Origin: Listeria fleischmannii subsp. fleischmannii LU2006-1 | GTDB lineage: Bacteria; Bacillota; Bacilli; Lactobacillales; Listeriaceae | Direction: 5' to 3' | Assembly (NCBI RefSeq): GCF_000344175.1 | Contig: NZ_ALWW01000013.1 | Location: 13-61,883, forward strand | DNA: 61,871 bases | Part shown: piece after piece, positions 32,246-41,911 of the stretch | Layout: the number at the start of each line of letters is the position of its first letter | Numbering within the stretch: the stretch's first letter is position 1 | Made by a program: the position numbers and the translations under genes | Notes under the pieces: generated by a model | The model's input: the letters and a program-made list of their open reading frames with translations, nothing else | What the model was told of the DNA's origin: nothing | Database searches by the model: none

Positions 32246-34759
32246 ATGGCAGGAATGTTGAAAAAGATTTTTGAGTCAGGTAAAAGAGATATCAAATATC
32301 TTGAAAAGAAAGCCGATCAAATTGAAGCTCTGGCTGATGAAACAGCGGCGCTTTCAGATGACGACCTTCGAGCAAAAACAGTAGAATTTAAAGAACGTGT
32401 ACAAGCAGGTGAAACACTAGATGATATTTTAGTGGAAGCTTTTGCAGTTGCACGTGAGGGAGCAAAACGTGCGTTAGGTATGTTCCCATTCCGTGTTCAA
32501 TTAATGGGTGGTATTGTTATCCATGAAGGGAATATTGCAGAGATGAAAACCGGGGAAGGTAAAACGTTGACAGCAACGCTACCGGTTTATTTAAATGCGC
32601 TTTCGGGCGAAGGTGTTCATGTAGTTACTGTCAATGAATACTTATCTCAACGTGACTCAGAAGAAATGGGTGTTTTGTACAATTTCTTGGGTCTCTCAGT
32701 AGGACTAAACTTAAATGCTCTTTCTAGTGAGGAAAAGCGTGAACAATACGCATGTGACATTACGTATAGTACAAATAATGAATTAGGCTTTGACTATTTG
32801 CGTGATAATATGGTGGTTTATAAAGAACAAATGGTGCAAAGACCACTTTCGTTTGCCATTATCGATGAAGTTGACTCCATTTTAATTGATGAAGCGCGTA
32901 CGCCGCTTATTATTTCAGGAGAAGCTGAAAAATCGAATGTTTTATATGTTCGTGCGAATACTTTTGTAACAACTTTGACGGAGGAGACAGATTATACGGT
33001 TGACATTAAAACAAAATCTGTCAATTTAACCGAAGAAGGTATGGCTCGTGGTGAGAAGTATTTTGATGTTGAGAACTTGTATGATTTAGAAAACACGGTG
33101 CTGCTGCATCATATTGCACAAGCGTTAAAAGCAAACTACACCATGGCGCTTGATGTGGATTACGTTGTTCAAGACGATGAAGTTTTAATTGTTGACCAGT
33201 TCACTGGACGTATTATGAAAGGGCGCCGCTTTAGTGAAGGTTTACACCAGGCTTTAGAAGCTAAAGAAGGAGTTACCATTCAAAATGAGTCGAAAACAAT
33301 GGCGACTATTACATTCCAAAACTACTTCCGTATGTATAAAAAATTAGCGGGGATGACTGGTACGGCGAAAACGGAGGAAGAAGAATTCCGCGATATTTAC
33401 AATATGCGTGTTATTGAAATTCCGACAAACCGTCCGATTGTGCGTGATGATCGTCCGGATTTAATTTATACAACCATTGATGCAAAATTTAATGCAGTGG
33501 TAGAGGATATTGCTGAGCGTCATGCAAAGGGGCAGCCTGTTCTTGTTGGTACGGTTGCGATTGAGACATCTGAGCTTATTGCGAGCAAATTGAAGCGTAA
33601 AGGAATCAGGCATGACGTTTTAAATGCGAAACAACATGAGCGTGAAGCTGATATTATTATGAATGCAGGGAAACACGGCGCGGTTACTATCGCAACGAAT
33701 ATGGCCGGTCGTGGTACAGATATTAAACTTGACGAGGAAACTGTTGCAGCGGGTGGCTTAGCTGTAATTGGTACTGAGCGTCATGAATCTCGTCGTATTG
33801 ATAATCAGTTGCGTGGTCGTTCTGGTCGTCAAGGGGATCCGGGGGTTACACAATTCTATCTTTCTATGGAAGATGAGTTAATGCGTCGTTTTGGTTCTGA
33901 CAATATGAAGAGCATGATGGAACGTTTTGGAATGGACGAAGAAGCAATCCAAAGTAAAATGGTTAGTCGTGCTGTAGAATCTGCACAAAAACGTGTAGAA
34001 GGAAATAACTTTGATTCTCGTAAACAAGTCCTTCAATATGATGATGTTCTACGTCAACAACGTGAAGTCATCTATAAACAACGTTATGATGTGATTACAG
34101 CTGAAAATGGCTTACGTGAAATTATTGAAAAAATGATTGAGCGTACGGTGCACTATGTCGTGACTTCAAATGCTTCCTCACATGAGGCGGAAGAGGAATG
34201 GAATTTACAAGGTATTGTAGATTTTGTAGATGCAAATCTACTTCATGAAGGTGCTATCACGGTTCAGGACTTACAAGGTCGTACTTCAGAAGATATTGAA
34301 GCCTTTATCTTAGGGAAAATTAAAGAAGCGTATGATGAAAAAGAACAACTTCTATCTGAAGAAGAATTTAATGAGTTCCAAAAAGTTGTTTTACTTCGTG
34401 TAGTAGATACAAAATGGGTGGATCACATTGATGCGATGGATCATCTTCGTGACGGTATTCATTTACGTGCATATGGACAAATTGACCCGCTTCGTGAATA
34501 TCAATCGGAAGGTTTCGAGATGTTTGAAGCAATGGTTTCCTCAATTGATGAAGATGTTGCGCGCTACATCATGAAAGCTGAAATTAGACAAAACCTTGAA
34601 CGTGAGCAAGTGGCGAAAGGGGAAGCTGTCAATCCGGACGAAGGGAAACCAGAAGCAAAACGCAAACCGGTTGTGAAGGGTGAGGAGATTGGTCGTAATG
34701 ACCTTTGCCCTTGTGGTAGCGGTAAGAAATATAAAAATTGTCATGGTAAAGAAGCATAA
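32246..34759 (+). CDS. secA: Preprotein translocase ATPase SecA
   Basis: Motor of the Sec pathway that pushes unfolded preproteins through SecYEG. It has 837 residues. Walker A is [11 protein letters not shown] near residue 100 and Walker B is [15 protein letters not shown] near residue 210. The helicase-like NBD2 has [12 protein letters not shown] and [13 protein letters not shown]. The C-terminal zinc-binding tail [14 protein letters not shown] is intact. RBS AGAGGAGA. This is the housekeeping SecA (SecA1); Listeria has a second one elsewhere. Confidence 0.98.
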   Translation: MAGMLKKIFESGKRDIKYLEKKADQIEALADETAALSDDDLRAKTVEFKERVQAGETLDDILVEAFAVAREGAKRALGMFPFRVQLMGGIVIHEGNIAEMKTGEGKTLTATLPVYLNALSGEGVHVVTVNEYLSQRDSEEMGVLYNFLGLSVGLNLNALSSEEKREQYACDITYSTNNELGFDYLRDNMVVYKEQMVQRPLSFAIIDEVDSILIDEARTPLIISGEAEKSNVLYVRANTFVTTLTEETDYTVDIKTKSVNLTEEGMARGEKYFDVENLYDLENTVLLHHIAQALKANYTMALDVDYVVQDDEVLIVDQFTGRIMKGRRFSEGLHQALEAKEGVTIQNESKTMATITFQNYFRMYKKLAGMTGTAKTEEEEFRDIYNMRVIEIPTNRPIVRDDRPDLIYTTIDAKFNAVVEDIAERHAKGQPVLVGTVAIETSELIASKLKRKGIRHDVLNAKQHEREADIIMNAGKHGAVTIATNMAGRGTDIKLDEETVAAGGLAVIGTERHESRRIDNQLRGRSGRQGDPGVTQFYLSMEDELMRRFGSDNMKSMMERFGMDEEAIQSKMVSRAVESAQKRVEGNNFDSRKQVLQYDDVLRQQREVIYKQRYDVITAENGLREIIEKMIERTVHYVVTSNASSHEAEEEWNLQGIVDFVDANLLHEGAITVQDLQGRTSEDIEAFILGKIKEAYDEKEQLLSEEEFNEFQKVVLLRVVDTKWVDHIDAMDHLRDGIHLRAYGQIDPLREYQSEGFEMFEAMVSSIDEDVARYIMKAEIRQNLEREQVAKGEAVNPDEGKPEAKRKPVVKGEEIGRNDLCPCGSGKKYKNCHGKEA

Positions 34760-34766
34760 GAATCTC

Positions 34767-34793
34767 GGGGCGCTATTTTGGCGCCCCTTTTCT
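34767..34793 (+). terminator. Terminator after secA
   Basis: GGGGCGC (34767-34773) pairs with GCGCCCC (34781-34787) around a 7-base loop, followed by TTTTCTTT. Confidence 0.9.
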
Positions 34794-34877
34794 TTGCAAA
34801 AAAATGTTCTGGTAATGTGGGCTTAATTTTTATATACTAAAATAAGTTTAGAATAATAAAAAAAGGTGGAAATAACT

Positions 34878-35979
34878 ATGGAATTAGCAGAAATTCGTAA
34901 TTCGCTTGAAAAAACAGCGAACCAAATCACAGACTTTAGGGGGTCTCTTTGACTTAGAAACGATGGAGGTGCGTATTGCGGAGTTAGAAGATCAGATGCT
35001 TGATCCGGATTTTTGGAATGATCAGCAAGCCGCACAAAAGGTGATTAATGAGTCAAATGGTTTAAAAGAGGTTTACAATGCGTTTCATAAACTTGAAGAA
35101 GAACAGGAAAACTTAGAGGTAAGTCTTGAGTTGCTCCGGGAAGAGGCGGACGCGGACTTACAAAAAGAGCTAGAGATGGAACTCGTTTCGTTTATGAAAG
35201 AGTTGGATGAGTTTGAGCTGAAGCTTATGCTAAGTGATCCTTATGATAAAAATAATGCGATTTTAGAGCTACATCCTGGTGCTGGCGGAACGGAGTCGCA
35301 GGACTGGGGTTCGATGCTCCTTAGAATGTACCAACGTTTTGCTGAAAAGAAAGGCTTTAAAGTGGAGACGCTCGATTACCAGGCGGGTGACGAGGCCGGA
35401 ATAAAAAGTGTAACGCTTCTTGTAAAAGGGCACAACGCTTACGGATATTTAAAAGCGGAGAAAGGCGTGCACCGTTTAGTTCGAATTTCGCCATTTGATT
35501 CATCTGGTCGACGTCATACCTCGTTTGTTTCTGTAGATGTAATGCCAGAAATGGATGATGATATTGAAATTGAAGTACGGACGGAAGATTTAAAAATCGA
35601 CACGTACCGGGCAACTGGAGCTGGCGGGCAGCACATTAATACAACTGATTCGGCTGTTCGGATGACGCATATTCCTTCTGGGATTGTGGTTACTTGCCAG
35701 TCGGAACGTTCGCAGCTGAAAAACCGGGAACAAGCGATGAAGATGCTAAAGGCGAAGCTTTATCAAAAAGAACAGGAAGAAAAAGAGGCGGAATTAGCAG
35801 AACTTCGCGGGGAGCAAAAAGAAATCGGCTGGGGTAGCCAAATCCGCTCGTATGTTTTTCATCCGTATTCGATGGTAAAAGATCACCGTACAAATGTTGA
35901 AACTGGGAATACACAAGCTGTGATGGATGGTGATCTTGATGAATTCGTGAATGCCTATTTGCGTTCGCGTATTCAATAA
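34878..35979 (+). CDS. prfB: Peptide chain release factor 2 with programmed +1 frameshift
   Basis: RF2 reads UGA and UAA. Translation starts at ATG 34878 and meets an in-frame UGA after 24 codons at 34950-34952. Moving +1 at CUU-UGA continues in the long frame as D-L-E-T and gives 366 residues. The internal Shine-Dalgarno-like AGGGGG lies three bases before the CUU, as in the known RF2 autoregulatory site. The RF2 anticodon tripeptide SPF (RISPFDSSG) and the catalytic GGQ ([11 protein letters not shown]) are present. This shift is a known control by RF2 level, unlike the other frameshifts in the window. Confidence 0.96.
34936..34953 (+). promoter_or_regulatory. RF2 recoding site
   Basis: AGG GGG TCT CTT TGA C: Shine-Dalgarno-like AGGGGG, slippery CTT and in-frame TGA at 34950-34952. 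When RF2 is scarce, ribosomes slip +1 and make full-length RF2. Confidence 0.93.
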
Positions 35980-35991
35980 GGCGGTGCTAAA

Positions 35992-36855
35992 ATGACGAAA
36001 AAGCGAAATCGGGCACCCAGGAAAATTTGGTTTGTGAAAACGCTGGATTATTTTTATGTTATTTTAGGAGCAGCTTTCATTGCGATAGCTTTTAATGTCT
36101 TGCTATTACCCAATCATATTGCATCTGGTGGTGTGAGCGGTATTAGTACAATCATTAATTCGTTAACAGGCTGGACACCTGCATTTATTCAGTGGGCGCT
36201 TAATATACCTCTTTTTATCGCTGGTGTATTCTTTTTGGGCTACCAATTTGGGATTAAAACATTTATAGGAACGATGACCATACCGCTTTTTGTTTATCTG
36301 TCACAAGATTTTGCCCCGTGGACGCGCGAACCACTTGTGGCCGCCCTGTTCGGCGGCGTTTTAGTTGGTTTTGGTCTTGGTATTGTATTTCGCGGTAAGG
36401 CCTCAACTGGAGGAACCGACGTACTCGCGCAAATTGTGCATAAGTATTTTCATCTTTCGCTAGGCGTTTGTGTGGCTATTATTGATGGACTTGTTGTTAT
36501 TTCAGCGATGTTTGTATTTAGTATTGAATCAGGCTTATATGCGCTAATTGCACTATTTGCAACAAGTAAAACTATTGATTTGGTTCAAGTTGGTTTAAAC
36601 CAATCGAAAACGGTGCTTGTGATTTCTGAACATCAAGAAGAAATTAGGCAAGCTATTTTATTTAAAATTGATCGTGGTATTACACGTCTTTCGGCTAAAG
36701 GCGGTTATACGGACGATGAAAAGCAAATCTTGTTATGTGTCATTTCGCAAAGAGAATTTCCCAAGCTGAAGGAAGTGGTGAAGGAGATTGACTCTAGCGC
36801 TTTTGTTGTGGTGATGAGTGCGAGTGAGGTAATGGGCGAAGGCTTTTCAGTTTAA
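35992..36855 (+). CDS. YitT family membrane protein
   Basis: A 287-residue protein with about five or six membrane helices in the first 200 residues (DUF161), with GGVSGISTIIN and GKASTGGTDVLAQI motifs. A soluble C-terminal DUF2179 domain contains GITRLSAKGGYTDDEKQILLCVISQREFPKLKEVV. Function is unknown; the family is widespread in Firmicutes. It starts 12 bases after prfB with GGCGGTG as RBS, so the two are probably cotranscribed. Confidence 0.88.
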   Translation: MTKKRNRAPRKIWFVKTLDYFYVILGAAFIAIAFNVLLLPNHIASGGVSGISTIINSLTGWTPAFIQWALNIPLFIAGVFFLGYQFGIKTFIGTMTIPLFVYLSQDFAPWTREPLVAALFGGVLVGFGLGIVFRGKASTGGTDVLAQIVHKYFHLSLGVCVAIIDGLVVISAMFVFSIESGLYALIALFATSKTIDLVQVGLNQSKTVLVISEHQEEIRQAILFKIDRGITRLSAKGGYTDDEKQILLCVISQREFPKLKEVVKEIDSSAFVVVMSASEVMGEGFSV

Positions 36856-36856
36856 G

Positions 36857-36898
36857 AAAAGGTGTCACTAATACAAATCATTAGTGACACCTTTTTTA
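36857..36898 (+). terminator. Terminator after the yitT-like gene
   Basis: AAAAGGTGTCACTAAT (36857-36872) pairs with ATTAGTGACACCTTTT around a 7-base loop and is followed by more T. Very stable. Confidence 0.95.
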
Positions 36899-37353
36899 TA
36901 TAACAGATATATGACAGAACAGACTTGTGAGCCGCTAAACAAGCTAGGGCTGTAAGTATAACTGGTCTATCCCAATTATAAAAAACTGTAATCATTTTTA
37001 ATCTCGTTGTAATGTTAATTTGTTAGGAAAAACGATACAATAAGGTCAGTGGAAAAAGAAGCGATGAAGGTGGCTTTTTTATATGCCTAAAAACAGGTAT
37101 AAATTCCAACTGAAAATCAATTTTAAAAATCAAGATTTTAAACATACGAGATAAAGATATTTTACGATGAAAACTAGATTGTCATAGGCTGAAATATAAC
37201 TGTAATGCAATTAACCTAGAGATGCAAAATTAGCATGTTATAATAGACTTTGTGTTGTAGTGTGTTTCACTCGGCATAACAGTTTTATGTCAAAGGTTAT
37301 CATTGCATTACCTTACAAAACAAGCTCTTAAGAAAGGCAAGTTAGGTGATAAA
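36899..37353 (+). other. Intergenic region upstream of ftsE
   Basis: The gap holds a TGTTATAAT extended -10 at 37236-37244, probably for ftsE. TGAAAT-N5-TGTAAT at 37190-37206 lies about 30 bp before that -10 and is one base from the WalR repeat TGTWAH-N5-TGTWAH. Two more TGTAAT half-sites lie about 21 bp apart between 36980 and 37015. No additional gene is supported. Confidence 0.4.
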
Positions 37354-38040
37354 ATGATATTGATGGAAGACGTGTACAAGAAGTACCCTAACGGCATTAC
37401 AGCCGCTAATGGTTTAAATATTAAAATTGACCAAGGGGAATTCGTTTATGTAGTTGGTCCAAGTGGAGCAGGTAAATCCACTTTTATAAAAATGATTTAT
37501 CGTGAAGAACGAGCGACCAAAGGAAACATTCAAGTTGACCGATTTGATTTAATCAACTTGAAGAATCGAGAAATTCCGTTTTTGAGACGTGATGTCGGCG
37601 TTGTTTTCCAAGATTTTAAGCTACTTTCCAGTAAAACCGTATATGAGAACATTGCATATGCGATGGAAGTAGTGGAGAAAGACCCCGCTGAAATTAAAGA
37701 ACGTGTCATGGAAGTTCTAGATTTAGTAAACTTGAAACATAAAGTTAGAATGCTACCAGATGAGCTTTCAGGTGGAGAGCAGCAACGAATTTCGATAGCT
37801 CGCTCCATTGCGAATATGCCAAAAGTTTTAATTGCCGATGAACCAACCGGTAATCTCGATCCAGATACTTCATGGGAAATCATGAATATCCTTGAAGAAA
37901 TTAATCGTCAAGGCACTACGATTGTGATGGCAACTCACAATAAAGAAATTGTGAACACGTTAAAACACCGTGTTATTGCTATTGAAAATGGTCGAATTGC
38001 ACGTGACGAGCAACAAGGAGAGTATGGATATGAAATTTAA
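37354..38040 (+). CDS. ftsE: Cell division ABC transporter ATPase FtsE
   Basis: ATPase half of FtsEX, which transmits a signal across the membrane to activate peptidoglycan hydrolases. It has Walker A GPSGAGKSTF, Q-loop VFQDFKLL, signature LSGGEQQR and Walker B VLIADEPTGNLDP. ATG 37354 (MILMEDVYKKYPNG) gives 228 residues with TTAGGTG as RBS. The frame extends upstream to 37303 without an RBS. It overlaps ftsX by 11 bases. Confidence 0.96.
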   Translation: MILMEDVYKKYPNGITAANGLNIKIDQGEFVYVVGPSGAGKSTFIKMIYREERATKGNIQVDRFDLINLKNREIPFLRRDVGVVFQDFKLLSSKTVYENIAYAMEVVEKDPAEIKERVMEVLDLVNLKHKVRMLPDELSGGEQQRISIARSIANMPKVLIADEPTGNLDPDTSWEIMNILEEINRQGTTIVMATHNKEIVNTLKHRVIAIENGRIARDEQQGEYGYEI

Positions 38041-38914
38041 AACATTTGGAAGGCATATGAAAGAAAGTTTCAAAAGTCTTTACAGAAATGGTTGGATGAC
38101 TTTTGCAGCAGCAAGTGCAGTCACAGTAACACTTATTCTTGTGAGCGTGTTTTTTTCAATCTTAATGAACATGAACAAACTAGCGTCAGATGTTGAAAAT
38201 GATGTGCAAATCAATGTACATATTTCGCTGGGTGCTACTAAGGCACAGGAAAATGAGTTAAAAGAGAATATCGAAAAGATTGATGGTGTGGACAAGGTAA
38301 CTTTTTCTTCTAAAGATGATCAGTTGAAAAAGTTAGTCGGTGCATATGGAAAGAATTTCGAGTTATTCAAACAAGATAATCCACTTCATGATGTATTTAT
38401 CGTTCAGGCTGAGCAGCCAGAACAAACGAAGACAGTAGCAACTAAGATTGAAAAACTTAAATATGTTGATGATGCAGAGTATGGTGAAAAAACCGTAGAT
38501 AAATTATTCGATACATTGAAATGGGCAAGATATGCTGGTGTAGTGTTAAGTATTGGGTTACTCTTAACAGCTATGTTCCTTATTTCAAACACAATCAAGA
38601 TTGCTATTTTCTCTAGAAGAAAAGAAATCGAGATTATGAAACTTGTCGGGGCGACAAACTGGTTTATACGTTGGCCATTCGTTTTAGAAGGCGCTTGGTT
38701 AGGTCTTATTGGCTCTATCGTGCCCGTCATACTAACTTTCGTAGGTTACATTAATACGTACAACTTGGTAAATCCGAAAATCGCGACAACCTCGCTTTCG
38801 CTACTACCACCTACACCGTTTGCTTACGAAATTAGTGCTTTAATTATTCTTATTGGAGTCTTAATAGGTGTTTGGGGTAGTGCTATCTCCATCCGAAGAT
38901 TCTTGAAAGTTTAA
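38030..38914 (+). CDS. ftsX: Cell division ABC transporter permease FtsX
   Basis: Membrane half of FtsEX. It has four membrane helices: one near residues 22-44, an extracellular loop of about 115 residues rich in charged residues that contacts the hydrolases, then three C-terminal helices. The cytoplasmic coupling region contains FSRRKEIEIMKLVGATNWFIRWPF, typical of FtsX. ATG 38030 gives 294 residues and lies 9 bases after AAGGAG. The two hydrolase genes that follow are its likely clients. Confidence 0.95.
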   Translation: MKFKTFGRHMKESFKSLYRNGWMTFAAASAVTVTLILVSVFFSILMNMNKLASDVENDVQINVHISLGATKAQENELKENIEKIDGVDKVTFSSKDDQLKKLVGAYGKNFELFKQDNPLHDVFIVQAEQPEQTKTVATKIEKLKYVDDAEYGEKTVDKLFDTLKWARYAGVVLSIGLLLTAMFLISNTIKIAIFSRRKEIEIMKLVGATNWFIRWPFVLEGAWLGLIGSIVPVILTFVGYINTYNLVNPKIATTSLSLLPPTPFAYEISALIILIGVLIGVWGSAISIRRFLKV

Positions 38915-38961
38915 TCGTACTTTAATGCTATACCCGATATTTACAACAAAAAACAAAAGGA

Positions 38962-38982
38962 AAAAAGCTTAGGGAGCTTTTT
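38962..38982 (+). other. Hairpin directly before the RBS of the NlpC/P60 gene
   Basis: AAAAAGCT (38962-38969) pairs with AGCTTTTT (38975-38982) with a 5-base loop, and AGGAGG follows at once. It may act as a weak terminator for ftsEX or control access to the RBS. Confidence 0.5.
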
Positions 38983-38996
38983 AGGAGGTAAATTCT

Positions 38997-40286
38997 TTGA
39001 AAAAGAACGCTTTAATTGCAGTTTCACTTGCAACAGTTATGACTTTAACACCAGTATTTACAACAAATGTATTTGCGGATGTTAATACAGATATTCAAAA
39101 ACAAGAATAAAAAAAATTAACGACTTAAAATCTAAAAAAGGTGATTTAGAATCTCAACTATCAAAATTAGTTGCTGATATGGAATCCGCTAAAAAAAAAT
39201 GCTAAGAAACTACAAGCAGAATTTGACAACACTGGAAAAGAACTTAAAAAGTTAAACAGTGATATTAAAGAAATTAACGAGAGAATTAAAGAGCGTGAAG
39301 AAGTTCTTAAAGAGCGTGCACGCGCTATGCAAAAAACTTCTAACTCAAACGCGTATTTAGATGTTATTTTAGGATCTGAAAATTTCTCTGACTTAGTTAA
39401 TCGTGTTTCTGCAGTTAACCAACTTGTTGATTCTGATAAATCTATCTTAGATGATCAAAAGAATGACGAGGAAGCGTTAAAAACAAAACAAAATGATGTG
39501 AAGAAGAAACAAGAAGCGCAACGTGTTGCGATTCATAAATTCGAAGCTGAACAAAATAAAATTGAAGCACAAAAAGCTGAAAAAGAAGCAGTTGTTGCTC
39601 AATTAGCAGCTGATCAAGCAAGTGCTGAAAAAGATAAAGCAAGCTTAGTAAGCGAACGTGATAAACAAGCAGCAGCAGCAAAAGAACGTGCTCGTTTACT
39701 TGCAGCGGCAGCAGCTCCAACCGCTGGTGTTGAAGAAAATAATAGCTCTTCAGAAGCAGCGTCTCCGGCAGCATCAAGTGCAACAAGCGAGCGTACGTCT
39801 TCTGCAAGCACAGCGAATGCTTCTTCTAATAATAGCGCTAGCAGCAGTAATAGCAGTGCAGGAAATACATCATCTTCTAGCAATTCAAATAATGCAAGCA
39901 GTAACGTTCAACCATCTGGAAGTGGATATTCTGCTATGATTTCTGCAGCTCGTGCACAACTTGGTAAACCTTATTCTCTAGGTGCAACTGGACCAAGCGC
40001 ATTTGATTGTTCTGGTTTCACTTCTTACGCTTTCCGTGCAGCAGGTATTAGTTTACCAAGAACTTCTGGTGGACAATATGCAGCAGCACAAAAAGTTAGT
40101 GCTAGCCAAGCTAAACCAGGCGACTTAGTATTCTTCAATTATGGTGGCGGTATTGCGCACGTTGGAATCTATGTTGGCGGCGGTCAAATGATTAATGCTC
40201 AAAATGACGGCGTTAAATATGACAATATTTCTAGCGGATACTGGGCTAAATATTTAGTTGGTTACGGTCGTGTAGCTAACTTCTAA
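38997..40286 (+). pseudogene. spl: Coiled-coil NlpC/P60 endopeptidase (Spl/P45, CwlO-like), two compensating frameshifts
   Basis: Secreted gamma-D-Glu/meso-DAP endopeptidase. From TTG 38997 (after AGGAGGT) a signal peptide of about 27 residues is read, then a TAA at 39108. The following coiled coil (INDLKSKKGDLESQL) is in another frame up to the nine-A run at 39191-39199, where the original frame resumes. One base missing near 39108 and one extra A near 39195 explain both breaks. The rest is intact: long coiled coil, Ser/Ala-rich linker, and NlpC/P60 domain with DCSGF and HVGIYVGG. Position after ftsX and architecture match B. subtilis CwlO, which FtsEX activates. Two compensating indels so close together look like sequencing error. 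Confidence 0.85.
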
Positions 40287-40316
40287 AAATAAGTTTGATG
40301 TATTGAAAATCGAAAA

Positions 40317-40348
40317 GTACCTTTGTCATACGACAAGGGTATTTTTTT
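40317..40348 (+). terminator. Terminator between the two hydrolase genes
   Basis: TACCTTTGTC (40318-40327) pairs with GACAAGGGTA (40332-40341), loop ATAC, followed by seven T. Confidence 0.88.
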
Positions 40349-40408
40349 ATCCTTTTTTTCAAAAAAAATACTAAAAAAGATATAAAAAGTTAGGGGTTTT
40401 AACGAAAA

Positions 40409-41800
40409 ATGAAAAAGAAATTAGTATCTGGGGTGCTTGCTTTTACCACGGTTGCACTTTTAACTCAACCGGTGAACGTACTTGCAAATGATATAGGCGG
40501 TATGGAGAGTCAAAAGAAAAAGATTCAAGAACAAAGATCTTCTGTTGAGAATAGTTTGGGTCAAAAAAACTCGGAAATGGAGCATTTAGAGACTGAATCA
40601 CAAAATGTGGCCACTTCACTAGCACAAGTTTCAAAGCAAATTAAAGCAACAAAATAAAAAACTTGAAGAAGAGCAAATTAAAAATTATAATTGAGCAAAA
40701 AAAAAGCAAAACAACTTAAATCCGAAATTGCAGATTTAAAAGATGAAATAAAACAGCGTAAAGGTGTGCTTGATAAACGAGCGCGAGCAATTCAAACGAA
40801 TGGTAATGGGCAAGGATATTTAAATGTGCTTCTTCAAGCAGAAGACTTTTCTGATTTCATTGGACGCGCGAATATCGTGAAACAAATCGTGAATGCGGAT
40901 CAAGAAATTATGAAAAAACAGAAGGAAGACCAAGCTCTTTTAAAAGAAAAGCAAGATGCATCTTTAAAGAAATTAACTGAATTGAACCAGCTTGCGACTC
41001 AAATAGCAGTTACAAAAAATAATTTAGTGAGTCAAAAAGCGGAACAAGATGATTTATTACTTGCTTTAGCTACGAAGAAAGATAAAACGAATAAGGAAAA
41101 AGCCATTTTAGAAACAGAAAGAGCTAATTTATCTGCTGAGGAACAGAAGGTGGCTGCAAATCTTACGGCTGCGTATGCAGAAGAACAGCGTAAAAAAGAA
41201 GAAGCTGCTAAAAAGCGTTTAGCCGAAGCGAAACGACAACAAGCGCTAGCGGCAGCCGAAGCTAGGGCGAAAACAGTTGCACGTAAAGCAGAAACAACAA
41301 CTCGAGGAAATAGTGTTGCGAAAAGTGAAGCTACAGCACCTGTCGAATCAGCTGCAAGTAGTGCGAGCAGTGCTTCCGCTCCTTCCTCTTCTGGGAGTAT
41401 GTTTATTAAACCAGCTGCTGGTATTTTAACTTCTGGATTTAGCGAGAGAACAAATCCAGTTACTGGTCAATACGAATCACATAAAGGTCAAGATATTTCG
41501 ACTGGAGGAACGGTACCAGTTTCTGCAGCAGCAAGTGGAACAGTTGTTTTTGCAGGTTACGGTGCGCCAGGAAGTGGTTACGGTGGATACGGTTATGTGG
41601 TTGAAATTGATCACGGGAATGGTTATCAAACGCTTTATGCGCATATGCGTGCAGGTAGTTTAAATGTAGTGGCCGGACAGCGCGTTATGCAAGGACAAAA
41701 TATTGGAATTATGGGTTCAACAGGGCAATCAACAGGACAACATCTACATTTTGAAATTCATCAAAATGGTGTTCCTATTAATCCAGCACCCTATTTATAA
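40409..41800 (+). pseudogene. Coiled-coil M23 (LytM) peptidase, two compensating frameshifts
   Basis: Secreted peptidoglycan hydrolase with a signal peptide (MKKKLVSGVLAFTTVALLT, cleavage near VLA), an N-terminal coiled coil, a long charged linker and a C-terminal M23 domain. Zinc ligands are in SHKGQDIS and HLHFEIH, and LYAHMR is typical. The frame stops at 40655 and resumes from about 40691. Removing one A near 40650 gives ATNKKLEEEQ, and adding one base near 40688 rejoins the downstream frame. The coiled coil resembles that of the neighbouring NlpC/P60 gene, so the two share a parent architecture but different catalytic domains. EnvC-type M23 proteins and CwlO-type proteins are both FtsEX partners. 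Confidence 0.84.
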
Positions 41801-41808
41801 AAATAAGT

Positions 41809-41841
41809 AAAGCTGAGCGAAGAAATTTGCTCAGCTTTTTG
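41809..41841 (+). terminator. Terminator after the M23 peptidase gene
   Basis: AAGCTGAGC (41810-41818) pairs with GCTCAGCTT (41829-41837) around a 10-base loop, followed by T. Confidence 0.87.
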
Positions 41842-41911
41842 TTGTGAAAGGGGCGAAAAGCGTAGTTTTATGATATGATTGGATAGAATAAAACAAAAGG
41901 GAGAGAGCAAA

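Noticed and set aside
39442-39939. Antisense and alternative-frame open frames over the Ser/Ala linker of the NlpC/P60 gene
   Set aside because: They come from the repetitive codons of the linker and coiled coil (poly-Leu and poly-Gln translations).
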